Below are positions 1-8,079 of a DNA stretch of 64,000 bases, piece by piece (the stretch's first letter is position 1; each line of letters opens with the position of its first letter). The notes beneath the pieces are model-generated. The model ran no database searches. It was not told the origin of the DNA and worked only from the letters and a program-made list of their open reading frames with translations. Source of the DNA: Rhizobium sullae. GTDB taxonomy: Bacteria > Pseudomonadota > Alphaproteobacteria > Rhizobiales > Rhizobiaceae. The stretch is from contig NZ_FWER01000012.1 of NCBI RefSeq assembly GCF_900169785.1, positions 62,482 through 126,481 of the forward strand. The letters are read 5' to 3'. A program made the translations under genes and the position numbers.

Positions 1-1184
1 GCGGCCTCGGCGCGCTCGGCGGTCAGTGCCGCGAAAACGTGCTCACTGTCGGCAAGCTTTGCCGCCGCACCTTCGAAAGCTTCGCGCAACTCGCCGGCAT
101 GGCGTCCGGAATCCGCCAGTATTTCCGTAATATCCGCGTCCTCTGCGTCGAGGCGCGCTAGGATTGCGGCATTGTCCGAGACCAGCCGCTCCTCGCGCTG
201 AATGTCCTCGGCAAGCTGCGCCAAGCGGCGGGTCAGCTCGTCGCGGCGGCGCAGGATACGGTTCGCGTCATCCTCGAGCTGGGTCTTGGCGATCTGCAGC
301 CGCTGGAGGGCGGCAGCGGCACGCGCCTCGCTCTCGCGCAGCTCCGGCAGCTTCAGGCTGGCGACGCCTTGGGCCTTTGCCGCCTCCATCTGGATCTGGG
401 CCTTTTCCGCAACGACGATGGTCGCCTTGTTGAGGGCGCTATCGGCCTCGGCTTCCGCCTCCTTCGCCTGCACCCAGCGGATATGCAGGAGTGTCGCTTC
501 ACGCGCGCGGATTTCGGCGGACAGCGTCTTGAAGCGATTCGCCTGGCGTGCCTGGCGCTTCAGGCTCTCGATCTGGCCTTCGAGTTGCGAGGTCACGTCA
601 TCGAGGCGTTCGAGGTTGCCTTCGGCGGCGCGAAGCCGCAGCTCTGCCTCGTGACGGCGGGAATGCAGGCCGGAAATGCCGGCCGCCTCTTCCAGCAACT
701 GACGGCGGGCCTGCGGTTTGGCCGAAATCAGCTCGCCGATCCGCCCCTGGCCAACCATCGACGGTGAACGCGCGCCGGTCGAGGCATCAGCGAACAGGAG
801 CTGCACGTCCTTAGCACGGCTTTCCTTGCCATTAATTCGATAGATCGAACCCTGCTCGCGCTCGATGCGGCGGGTCACCTGAATTTCGTCGCTGTCGTTG
901 AAGGAGGCAGGCGCCGTGCGCTCGCTGTTGTCGAGATAGAGCGCGACTTCGGCCGTGTTGCGCGCCGGGCGGTTTCCCGAACCGGAGAAGATCACGTCGT
1001 CCATGCCGGAGGCGCGCATGTTCTTGTACGAGTTCTCGCCCATCACCCAGCGCAATGCCTCGACAAGATTGGACTTGCCGCAGCCGTTAGGCCCGACAAC
1101 GCCGGTGAGGCCCCGCTCGATGATGAATTCCGTCGGCTCGACGAAGGATTTGAAGCCGATGACGCGGAGCTTGTTGAACTTCAT
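1..1184 (-). CDS. smc: Chromosome segregation protein SMC, N-terminal part
   Basis: Structural maintenance of chromosomes ATPase, which organises and segregates the nucleoid together with ScpAB. The reverse-strand frame starts at ATG 1184 (MKFNKLRVIGFKSF) and stays open to the window edge, so about 394 N-terminal residues are visible and the C-terminal half is missing. The ATPase head has a Walker A motif, GPNGCGKS, at residues 31-38. It is followed by the SMC head signature around GRIGELISAKPQ and then a long Arg/Glu/Ala-rich stretch that is the start of the coiled coil. The gene lies downstream of the DsbA-type gene, an arrangement usual in rhizobia. Confidence 0.95.
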   Translation of the reverse strand, partial: MKFNKLRVIGFKSFVEPTEFIIERGLTGVVGPNGCGKSNLVEALRWVMGENSYKNMRASGMDDVIFSGSGNRPARNTAEVALYLDNSERTAPASFNDSDEIQVTRRIEREQGSIYRINGKESRAKDVQLLFADASTGARSPSMVGQGRIGELISAKPQARRQLLEEAAGISGLHSRRHEAELRLRAAEGNLERLDDVTSQLEGQIESLKRQARQANRFKTLSAEIRAREATLLHIRWVQAKEAEAEADSALNKATIVVAEKAQIQMEAAKAQGVASLKLPELRESEARAAAALQRLQIAKTQLEDDANRILRRRDELTRRLAQLAEDIQREERLVSDNAAILARLDAEDADITEILADSGRHAGELREAFEGAAAKLADSEHVFAALTAERAEA

Positions 1185-1217
1185 GCGAGGGCTCCGGAAG
1201 AAGCGGCGGAGGGTTTG

Positions 1218-1390
1218 ATACCTCCCTCTGCCCTGCCGGGCATCTCTCCCATTGGCGGGAGGCGGCGGCTTCCCCAAACAACCGGGCCATCGGCTAAAAC
1301 ACTTGTGACGGGCGGAAAAGCTGCCCCATCCGATCTCCCCCCTTGTGGGGGAGATGTCCAGCAGGACAGAGGGGGGTGCTCGCGCCAAGC
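1218..1390. repeat. RIME-like palindromic intergenic repeat, two inverted copies
   Basis: The smc-dsbA gap holds two related copies of about 45 bp in opposite orientation. The first, around 1218-1268, reads CCCTCTGCCCTGCCGGGC and continues into CATCTCTCCC. The reverse complement of the second, around 1331-1378, reads CCCTCTGTCCTGCTGGAC and continues into CATCTCCCCC. The second copy contains a local hairpin (ATCTCCCCC at 1333-1341 pairing with GGGGGAGAT at 1347-1355). The sequence style matches rhizobial intergenic mosaic elements, which sit in transcribed gaps and carry no gene. Assignment to a named family is inferred from the motif only. Confidence 0.7.
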
Positions 1391-1451
1391 CTTGAAACGA
1401 AAAACAGGCGGACAGCCACGGCCAGCGCCCGTCATCGCCAAACGGTACGGA

Positions 1452-2144
1452 TCAAAGCAGGCTTTCGATGAGGGCCGACATGGTGTCAACCGGCATGTCT
1501 CCAGAATAACGCTTCCCGTTGATGAGGAAAGTCGGCGTGGCATCGATGCCGAACTCCTTGGAGCCCCTTTCCCGCGTGGCGTTCACTTCATCCAGAAGCT
1601 TCTGGTTCGTCAAGCACTTCGTAAAACTATCCTCACTAAATCCAGCGAGTTTAGCCATCTGGAGAAGTGCAGCACGCCGATCTTCGGCGGCGGCCCAGGT
1701 TTCCTGCTGTTTGAAAAGCATGGAAACCATCGGGAAATACTGTTCCGGCGTGCTCAATTCTTCCGGCTTGGAGGCGTTGCAGCGGGCGAGCATGAAGGCT
1801 GCGGCAGCCGCCGGATCGAACGGGAATTCGCGGATGATGAAGCGCGCCTTGCCGGCATCCACGTACTTCTTCTTGATCTCGTCGAAGGTCGTGTTGTGGA
1901 AGTGGGCGCAATGCGGGCAGGTCATCGACATATATTCGACAATGGTGACCGGGGCATCTTCCTTGCCAAGCGCCATTTCCGGCAGCGGACCGGGCTTCAA
2001 CACTTCCGTCATGTCGACATCGCCAGCCGGCTGCGGAAGTTCGGCTGCTGCGTTTGTCGCGCTTGCGACCGCAAGTGTCGCCGTCGCGGCGGCCATGCCG
2101 CTCAGAAGCTGGCGTTTCGTCAGTTGCATTTCAGAGATCAGCAT
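1452..2144 (-). CDS. DsbA-family periplasmic thiol:disulfide oxidoreductase
   Basis: A 230-residue thioredoxin-fold protein expected to oxidise or reduce cysteines of exported proteins. The N-terminus has a Lys/Arg patch (LTKRQLLSG) and a hydrophobic run to about residue 33, consistent with an export signal. The active site is C76-P-H-C79 in the context MTCPHCAHF, the CPHC form typical of DsbA. A cis-Pro loop (GIDATPTFLING) lies near the C-terminus. Start ATG 2144 is preceded by AGGGG at good spacing; an internal Met at residue 6 is the alternative. It lies between the DciA-like gene and smc, on the same strand as both. Whether it acts as DsbA or as a DsbG/ScsC-type protein cannot be told from sequence. 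Confidence 0.9.
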   Translation of the reverse strand: MLISEMQLTKRQLLSGMAAATATLAVASATNAAAELPQPAGDVDMTEVLKPGPLPEMALGKEDAPVTIVEYMSMTCPHCAHFHNTTFDEIKKKYVDAGKARFIIREFPFDPAAAAAFMLARCNASKPEELSTPEQYFPMVSMLFKQQETWAAAEDRRAALLQMAKLAGFSEDSFTKCLTNQKLLDEVNATRERGSKEFGIDATPTFLINGKRYSGDMPVDTMSALIESLL

Positions 2145-2156
2145 GGGTTCCCCTAA

Positions 2157-2369
2157 TCAAGAGTGGCGGCTGAATGTGCGATATAACGGCGCGCAGCCGC
2201 GAACAAGGCACGCTTCGCCAACTTTCTTCAAAGAATTGTGACCTTGGTGGGACGAAAGCTTGCGTTGCAGGCCACATCTGCAATTTTCAGTTTCGCCGCT
2301 TGCTATGTACTCGTAGATTTCGAGCAAATCCTTTTCTGACCTGGGGCGGAATACGACGCCGGCTGTCAC
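2157..2369 (-). pseudogene. Truncated ParE/RelE-type toxin
   Basis: The frame opens with GTG at 2369, overlapping the antitoxin stop as GTGA, the coupling expected of a parDE pair. The first 25 or so residues (VVFRPRSEKDLLEIYEYIAS) read like the N-terminus of a ParE toxin. After that the translation (ENCRCGLQRKLSS and onward) has no resemblance to the family, and the ORF ends at 70 residues instead of the usual 95-100. I found no C-terminal ParE block in the other frames as far as the dsbA start. The toxin is probably inactive. Confidence 0.65.
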
Positions 2370-2635
2370 TGTCCGCTCTTCATTCGCTCGGCATGGAGAC
2401 GCTCGATACGAGCAAAAGCGACATCCGCATTGATATCGGGAGCCGGATCATCAATCGCTTCACGGATTTTCTCGCGCATGATTTCGTTGAGCGCTTCCTC
2501 TTCGCGATCGAGCGCCCTCAGCGCTGCGCGCAAGACCTCACTGGCGGAACTGTACGCGCCGGATTCAAGCCGCGCATCCAAACTTTTCTGCTGGGAGCCG
2601 AGTGTGACGGTGATCGGTTTGCTGGTTCGCGCCAA
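2366..2635 (-). CDS. ParD/CopG-type antitoxin (partner toxin broken)
   Basis: An 89-residue ribbon-helix-helix antitoxin of the ParD family. The N-terminal segment (SKPITVTLGSQQKSLDARL) is the DNA-binding RHH. It is followed by SGAYSSASEVLRAALRALDR, the classic ParD helix pair, and an acidic toxin-binding tail. I chose the TTG start at 2635 because AAGGCAGGG lies just upstream and it gives the usual family N-terminus; an upstream TTG at 2665 would add 10 residues. The downstream toxin is truncated, so this antitoxin is now an orphan that may still bind DNA. Confidence 0.8.
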   Translation of the reverse strand: MARTSKPITVTLGSQQKSLDARLESGAYSSASEVLRAALRALDREEEALNEIMREKIREAIDDPAPDINADVAFARIERLHAERMKSGQ

Positions 2636-2690
2636 CCCTGCCTTCTGTTGATAATTATACTGCAATATAGAAAGGCAAGTTCAAGCGGCG

Positions 2691-3176
2691 CTATCGCCGC
2701 TTCCCCAATATCGCGGTGCCCAGCCGCTTCACCGCCTCGCGCAGCTTGTCGCCTTCGATGCCTTCCATCATGCTTTCAAGCTTTCGGGCCGCCTCGCCCT
2801 TCAGCGGCTGCGGCGAACGCGATCGTTTGGCCGCCTGCGAGACCGGCTTCTGGACGATGCGGATCTGGTGGACGGCGGCGAAGCCGAAGAAGCTGTTGAT
2901 GCGCTGGATGAGTTCGCCCTGCGCGTGGCTCAGGAACAAAGCGCGTGCGCCTTCGCAGGCGATCGTCAGGACGCCGGGCTTATAGGTGCCATTTTCATTG
3001 CCGCGCACCCAGGCGATCTTTTCCGGCCGCGTGCAATCGGCGAAATCCTCGCCGACGATTTCGTCCCAGCAGCCGAGCAGCGCGGTGTTGATACCGGCGC
3101 GTTTTGCAAGCACCGGATCGATGAGCCCGTTCGCCAGTTCGGATATCTGCTTTTCACCTTTACGTGGATAACTCAT
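2691..3176 (-). CDS. DUF721 / DciA-like protein
   Basis: A 161-residue protein of the DUF721 family. Members related to DciA load or recruit the replicative helicase DnaB in bacteria lacking DnaC; this role is known for the family and inferred here. The N-terminal half carries the conserved block (GLIDPVLAKRAGINTALLG ... WDEIVGEDFADCTRPEKI) and the sequence LTIACEGARALFLSHAQGE. The C-terminal 60 residues are basic and low in complexity. Start ATG 3176 gives the family N-terminus MSYPRKG; an in-frame ATG at 3230 is less likely. It is divergent from mutY across a 94-bp gap. Confidence 0.85.
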   Translation of the reverse strand: MSYPRKGEKQISELANGLIDPVLAKRAGINTALLGCWDEIVGEDFADCTRPEKIAWVRGNENGTYKPGVLTIACEGARALFLSHAQGELIQRINSFFGFAAVHQIRIVQKPVSQAAKRSRSPQPLKGEAARKLESMMEGIEGDKLREAVKRLGTAILGKRR

Positions 3177-3270
3177 CGAAACCTTCAGGTGCCGCCGCCA
3201 TTCGGCGCTGCCGCCTTGATCGCGCAGCATTGCTCCGCCAAGTATAGGGCACTTCCCCGTCCCGCGGCAA

Positions 3271-4365
3271 ATGATGACATCAACGATACTCGACGCGCCG
3301 ACCGCGCAGCCCCTTCTCGACTGGTACGACCGGCATCACCGGGACCTGCCCTGGCGCGTTTCGCCGCCTATGGCGCGACGCGGCGTGAGGGCCGATCCTT
3401 ATCGCGTCTGGCTTTCGGAGGTGATGCTGCAGCAGACGACCGTGCAGGCCGTGAAGCCCTATTTTGCCAATTTCCTGACGCGCTGGCCAACGGTTCGCGA
3501 CCTCGCCGACGCGCCGACCGAGGACGTCATGGCAGCCTGGGCGGGACTCGGCTACTACGCCCGCGCCCGCAATCTCAAGAAATGTGCCGAAGCGGTCGCC
3601 ACGCAACATGGCGGCGTCTTTCCGGATACGGAGGACGGCCTGAAATCTCTGCCCGGTGTCGGCGACTATACGGCAGCGGCGGTCGCGGCGATCGCATTCA
3701 ACCGGCAGGCCGCCGTCATGGACGGCAATGTCGAGCGGGTGATTTCCAGGCTCTACGCGATCGCCACGCCACTTCCGGCCGGCAAGCCGCTGATGAGGCA
3801 AAAGGTGGCGCTGCTGACGCCGGCCACCCGCCCCGGCGATTTTGCCCAGGCCATGATGGATCTCGGCGCGACGATCTGCACGTCGAAGCGGCCGGCCTGC
3901 TCGCTCTGTCCGTTCAGGGGATCGTGCGAGGCGCTTCGCCTGCATGACACCGAACAGTTTCCGGTGAAGGCGGCGAAGAAGGAAAAGCCGGTGCGCCTGG
4001 GCGCGGCCTTTGTCGCCGTGACGGCGGATGGCGAAATCCTCCTTCGGCGGCGGATCGCAAGCGGGCTGCTCGGCGGCATGACAGAGGTGCCGACGACGGC
4101 ATGGACGTCGCGGATCGACGGCGAGACGTCCGCGGATGCGGCGCCCTTCCCCTCTCAGTGGGAGGCATGCGGCACCGTCACCCATGTGTTCACGCATTTC
4201 GAGCTCCGGCTTTCGATCTACCGCGCCGCGATCCCATCGCACATTCAAATCGATGACGGATGGTGGGAAGCGGTTACAAATCTTGAAGCGCAGGCGCTGC
4301 CGACCATCATGAAAAAAGCGATCGCGACCGCTATTCCTCGTGCGTTTGCAATGCCCAAGGGGTGA
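3271..4365 (+). CDS. mutY: A/G-specific adenine DNA glycosylase MutY
   Basis: Removes adenine mispaired with 8-oxoguanine or guanine in base-excision repair. The catalytic Glu is E50 (WLSEVMLQQTT) and the HhH motif is LPGVGDYTAAAVAA at residues 128-140. The catalytic Asp is D151 (VMDGNVERVISR). The [4Fe-4S] ligands C203, C210, C213 and C219 have the exact C-x6-C-x2-C-x5-C spacing. A C-terminal Nudix-like domain for 8-oxoG recognition runs from about residue 240 to the end. At 364 residues it has normal length. The start is ATG 3271 or the adjacent ATG 3274. The stop overlaps the region of the next gene start, so co-expression with the HAD gene is likely. Confidence 0.96.
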   Translation: MMTSTILDAPTAQPLLDWYDRHHRDLPWRVSPPMARRGVRADPYRVWLSEVMLQQTTVQAVKPYFANFLTRWPTVRDLADAPTEDVMAAWAGLGYYARARNLKKCAEAVATQHGGVFPDTEDGLKSLPGVGDYTAAAVAAIAFNRQAAVMDGNVERVISRLYAIATPLPAGKPLMRQKVALLTPATRPGDFAQAMMDLGATICTSKRPACSLCPFRGSCEALRLHDTEQFPVKAAKKEKPVRLGAAFVAVTADGEILLRRRIASGLLGGMTEVPTTAWTSRIDGETSADAAPFPSQWEACGTVTHVFTHFELRLSIYRAAIPSHIQIDDGWWEAVTNLEAQALPTIMKKAIATAIPRAFAMPKG

Positions 4366-4367
4366 CC

Positions 4368-4985
4368 ATGACTGCATCAATCCATCATATCGTTTTTGAT
4401 ATCGGCAAAGTTCTTATCCATTACGATCCGAATATTCCCTACAGCCGCCTCATTCCCGACGAGGCAGAGCGCAAGTGGTTCTTCGACAATGTCTGCACCC
4501 ACGACTGGAACGTCGAGCAGGACCGCGGCCGCACCTGGGCGGATGCCGAAGCGCTGCTGATTGAAATCCATCCTTCGCGTGAAGAGCATATCCGCGCCTT
4601 CCGCAAGCACTGGCACGAGATGGTGCCGCATGCCTATGAGGGCAGCGTCGCGATCATGGAGGGACTGATCGCGGAGGGCCGCGACGTGACGATGCTGACG
4701 AACTTCGCCTCCGATACGTTCCGCGAAGCGCAGAAGCGCTTTGCCTTCCTGACCAAGCCGCGCGGCGTCACCGTTTCCGGCGATGTCGGGCTGATCAAGC
4801 CGGATATCGCGATCTACGAAACGCATACGAGGAGCTTCGGACTCGAGCCGGCGGCGACGATCTTCATCGATGACGCGCCTGCGAATGTCGAAGGCGCCAA
4901 AGCGGCAGGATGGAACGCCGTGCTCTTCACCGGCGCCGACAAGTTGCGCAGCGATCTTGCCGACTATGGCGTGGGTGCAAGGTGA
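4368..4985 (+). CDS. HAD-superfamily phosphatase (YihX-like)
   Basis: A 205-residue haloacid-dehalogenase-fold hydrolase, probably acting on a small phosphorylated metabolite. Motif I is FDIGKVL with nucleophile D11 in a D-x-G form, as in YihX-type sugar phosphatases, instead of D-x-D. Motif II is MLTNFAS, motif III is the Lys in LIKPDIAIYE, and motif IV is FIDDAPANVEGAKAAGW. Start ATG 4368 lies 2 bases after the mutY stop; a GTG at 4362 overlapping mutY is the alternative. The substrate is unknown. Confidence 0.88.
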   Translation: MTASIHHIVFDIGKVLIHYDPNIPYSRLIPDEAERKWFFDNVCTHDWNVEQDRGRTWADAEALLIEIHPSREEHIRAFRKHWHEMVPHAYEGSVAIMEGLIAEGRDVTMLTNFASDTFREAQKRFAFLTKPRGVTVSGDVGLIKPDIAIYETHTRSFGLEPAATIFIDDAPANVEGAKAAGWNAVLFTGADKLRSDLADYGVGAR

Positions 4986-5002
4986 CGGACTGCTTGGCCT
5001 TC

Positions 5003-5039
5003 TGAAAGAAAAGGCGCCCGGGGATTGATCCCGGGCGCC
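5003..5039 (-). terminator. Rho-independent terminator of ccrM
   Basis: A perfect 10-bp stem (GGCGCCCGGG at 5013-5022 and CCCGGGCGCC at 5030-5039) with a 7-base loop. On the minus strand it is followed by a T-rich run (TTTTCTTT, 5005-5012 region), so it terminates the leftward ccrM transcript. The GC-rich stem may also stop transcripts of the converging HAD gene. Confidence 0.75.
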
Positions 5040-5044
5040 GTAAG

Positions 5045-5082
5045 CCTTCTTCCGCAACTGGAGGTACAAAAACCGGAAGAAG
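5045..5082. repeat. Second stem-loop downstream of ccrM
   Basis: A perfect 10-bp inverted repeat (CCTTCTTCCG at 5045-5054 and CGGAAGAAGG at 5073-5082) with an 18-base loop. It lies between the ccrM stop codon and the intrinsic terminator, so it would form in the ccrM 3' untranslated RNA. It has no T-run of its own. A role in mRNA 3'-end stability is possible but unproven. Confidence 0.5.
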
Positions 5083-5109
5083 GTAGTCTCGATAAGGTCA
5101 GGCCGCTGC

Positions 5110-6252
<1,143 letters not shown>

Positions 6253-6402
6253 TCATACACATTACGCTTTTTACTCGCCGTTATGGTTACTCAAGTTGGT
6301 TACCAAAGCCTGAACCGGTGGATGATTTCGGGAAATTATTCGTAGTTGAGCGTGGCGCTTTAGCCGATTTGTCCCTTCTGGTCGCTGGCGATCCCCCTCG
6401 GA

Positions 6403-6492
6403 CTCCGTCATCCTCGGGCTTGACCCTAGGATCCACCCATTGCCAAAATGCTTGAAGAATGGATCCTAGGGTCAAGCCCGAGGATGACGGAG
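6403..6492. repeat. Long perfect palindromic intergenic repeat
   Basis: Two perfectly complementary 33-base arms (6403-6435 and 6460-6492) enclose a 24-base loop. The arms begin CTCCGTCATCCTCGGGCTTG and contain GACCCTAGGATCC. The motif with GGGTCAAGCCCGAGGATGACGG is a widely dispersed intergenic repeat of alphaproteobacteria. When translated it gives the tell-tale DPRVKPEDD peptide, so the small ORFs across it are not genes. It sits between the ccrM promoter region and the end of the ABM gene and could act as a strong RNA hairpin on either strand. Confidence 0.85.
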
Positions 6493-6529
6493 AGTGGGCT
6501 TCCTCTCCAAGCGAAACCTAGCCTCTAGA

Positions 6530-6877
6530 CTAAGCCGTGTGCACCTTCAGGCTATCCGCCGGCGCCTCATCCCGCTCGAACATGCCGTAGTCGCGGACGA
6601 CGTGGCCGATGCGCAGGCGGTAGTCGGCGAAGATGCCGTTTCGGCCGGCCTTCTGCGCGGCGCGGTGAGCTTCGAGGTTGCGCCATTCTCTCACCGCCTC
6701 TTGGTCCCGCCAGAACGAGAGCGACAGCAGTTTGCCGCGCATCGTCAGGCTCTCGAAGCGTTCAATGGAGATGAAGCCGTCGATCTTTTCCAGTTCGGCG
6801 CGCAGGTCACCGGCAAGGTCGAGATATCTGTGGCGTTCGCCCAGATAGGGGACGACTTCGAAGATGACGGCGATCAT
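6530..6877 (-). CDS. Antibiotic biosynthesis monooxygenase (ABM)-domain protein
   Basis: A 115-residue ferredoxin-like alpha/beta protein of the ABM/dimeric alpha-beta barrel type. The N-terminus (MIAVIFEVVPYLGERHRYLD) and the central IDGFISIERFESL block with LSFWRDQEAVREWRN are typical of the family. Its start overlaps the stop of the upstream NIPSNAP gene as ATGA (6874-6877), so the two are translationally coupled. Family members include quinol monooxygenases and heme-degrading enzymes, but no catalytic residue is diagnostic here, so the reaction is unknown. Confidence 0.85.
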   Translation of the reverse strand: MIAVIFEVVPYLGERHRYLDLAGDLRAELEKIDGFISIERFESLTMRGKLLSLSFWRDQEAVREWRNLEAHRAAQKAGRNGIFADYRLRIGHVVRDYGMFERDEAPADSLKVHTA

Positions 6878-7203
6878 GGCAGCACCAGCGGGGAATGAGG
6901 GACGGACACGTTCTTCAGGAAGATGCGGTCCTCCTTGAGAATGAAGCGTTCGCGTTTGGCGAACTCGTAGTTTTGCTTACCGAGCGGATCGGCTGCGAGG
7001 CGGGCGCGATAGGCCTCGTAAGCGGCAAGGCTTTCGATGTTATAGACGCCGTAGGCGGTTGTCGCAGACCCCTCATGCGGGCCGAAGTAGCCGATGAGAT
7101 CGGCGCCGTTGCGTGGGATCGCCTGCCCCCAAACACGGGCATATTCGGTAAAGGCATCCTTAGTGAAGGGGTCGATCTCGTAGCGGATGAAGCAGGTCAG
7201 CAT
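6874..7203 (-). CDS. NIPSNAP-family protein
   Basis: A 109-residue dimeric alpha/beta-barrel protein. The sequence MLTCFIRYEIDPFTKDAFTE, then VWGQAIPRNGADLIGYFGPH and a Tyr-rich YNIESLAAYEAYRARLAADP, matches the NIPSNAP domain. Start ATG 7203 is fixed by a strong AAGGAG upstream; a longer reading frame to 7368 crosses the divergent promoter and is unlikely. It is the first gene of a two-gene unit with the ABM protein and is divergent from an ArsR-type regulator 71 bp away, which probably controls it. Function is unknown. Confidence 0.85.
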   Translation of the reverse strand: MLTCFIRYEIDPFTKDAFTEYARVWGQAIPRNGADLIGYFGPHEGSATTAYGVYNIESLAAYEAYRARLAADPLGKQNYEFAKRERFILKEDRIFLKNVSVPHSPLVLP

Positions 7204-7237
7204 CTCTTTCTCCTTGCTTGTGAAAGGCGTTTTCGCA

Positions 7238-7273
7238 CATTGCACGACGACAATGCTTCGGTTACGATCGAAG
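7238..7273. promoter_or_regulatory. Two adjacent operator-like inverted repeats
   Basis: Two abutting 18-bp inverted repeats of identical geometry (5-bp arms, 8-bp spacer) lie in the divergent gap. CATTG/CAATG is at 7238-7255 and CTTCG/CGAAG is at 7256-7273, ending 1 base before the regulator start codon. The arms differ in sequence. The position fits autorepression by the ArsR-type protein and control of the NIPSNAP/ABM unit. This is inference from symmetry and position only. Confidence 0.45.
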
Positions 7274-7274
7274 T

Positions 7275-7961
7275 ATGAAAGAAGGACCGGACATTGCCCA
7301 GATTGGAGCGCTGATCGGCGATCCTGCGCGCGCCAACATGTTGGCTGCGCTTTCTGGCGGCCGGGCACTGACGGCGACCGAGCTTGCGGCAGTCGGCGGC
7401 ATCACCCTTCAGACGGCGAGCACGCATCTCGCCAAGCTCCAAACCGGCGGCCTGCTTACCCAGCGCAAGCAGGGCCGACACCGCTATTTCGCACTCGCAG
7501 ACGAGGCGACTGCCCGGCTGATCGAGAGCATGATGGGCTTCGCCGCCAGCCGCGGCCATCTCAGACACCGGATGGGTCCGAAGGAACCGGCGCTGCGCAA
7601 GGCGCGCATCTGCTACGATCATCTGGCCGGCGATTACGGCGTGCGCATGCTCGACAGTCTCGTGGCTTCGGGCGCGATCGACGCCCTCGGCGAAAGCCTG
7701 TCGGTCACGTCGAAAGGTGAAAGCCAACTGAAATGCATCGGCGTCGATATCTCCGATCTCAAGTCGTCACGCCGCCCGCTCTGCCGCTCGTGCCTCGACT
7801 GGAGCGAGCGGCGCGCGCATCTTGCCGGCAGCCTCGGCAAGGCGCTGCTTTCCAACTTCTTCGACAAGGGCTGGGCGCGGCGGACGGCGGGAAGCCGTTC
7901 GGTGATCTTCTCGCCAGAAGGCGAGCGGCAGTTCCTGTCGCTCTTTCCGCTGGAAGCCTGA
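7275..7961 (+). CDS. ArsR-family winged-helix transcriptional regulator
   Basis: A 228-residue regulator. The N-terminal 95 residues form an ArsR-type winged helix: DPARANMLAALSGGRALTAT, then ELAAVGGITLQTASTHLAKL as the recognition helix, then RKQGRHRYFALAD as the wing. The C-terminal half (KARICYDHLAGDYGVRMLD and onward) is a second conserved region seen in long ArsR proteins and contains CRSCLDW, a possible ligand or metal site. No canonical ELCVCDL metal motif is present in the HTH. It is divergent from the NIPSNAP/ABM pair and is likely its regulator. Confidence 0.88.
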   Translation: MKEGPDIAQIGALIGDPARANMLAALSGGRALTATELAAVGGITLQTASTHLAKLQTGGLLTQRKQGRHRYFALADEATARLIESMMGFAASRGHLRHRMGPKEPALRKARICYDHLAGDYGVRMLDSLVASGAIDALGESLSVTSKGESQLKCIGVDISDLKSSRRPLCRSCLDWSERRAHLAGSLGKALLSNFFDKGWARRTAGSRSVIFSPEGERQFLSLFPLEA

Positions 7962-8079
7962 CGGCCGACAGCAGCAGCCAGCCGTCCGCGAGGCGCATCC
8001 CAGCCATGCCCGCCTGCCGGTTGAGCTTTCGGCGTCCATCGTGTAAGTCGCATCATCCCCCAACAAGGCTTGAGAGTAC

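Noticed and set aside
6285..6302. Possible CtrA binding site upstream of ccrM
   Set aside because: Two TAACC-like half sites are present but their spacing (13 bp) does not fit TTAA-N7-TTAA, so I did not list it as a feature.
6287..6475. A 62-codon minus-strand ORF
   Set aside because: It runs through the palindromic repeat and encodes the DPRVKPEDD-type peptide that such repeats always yield; it has no start context or family.
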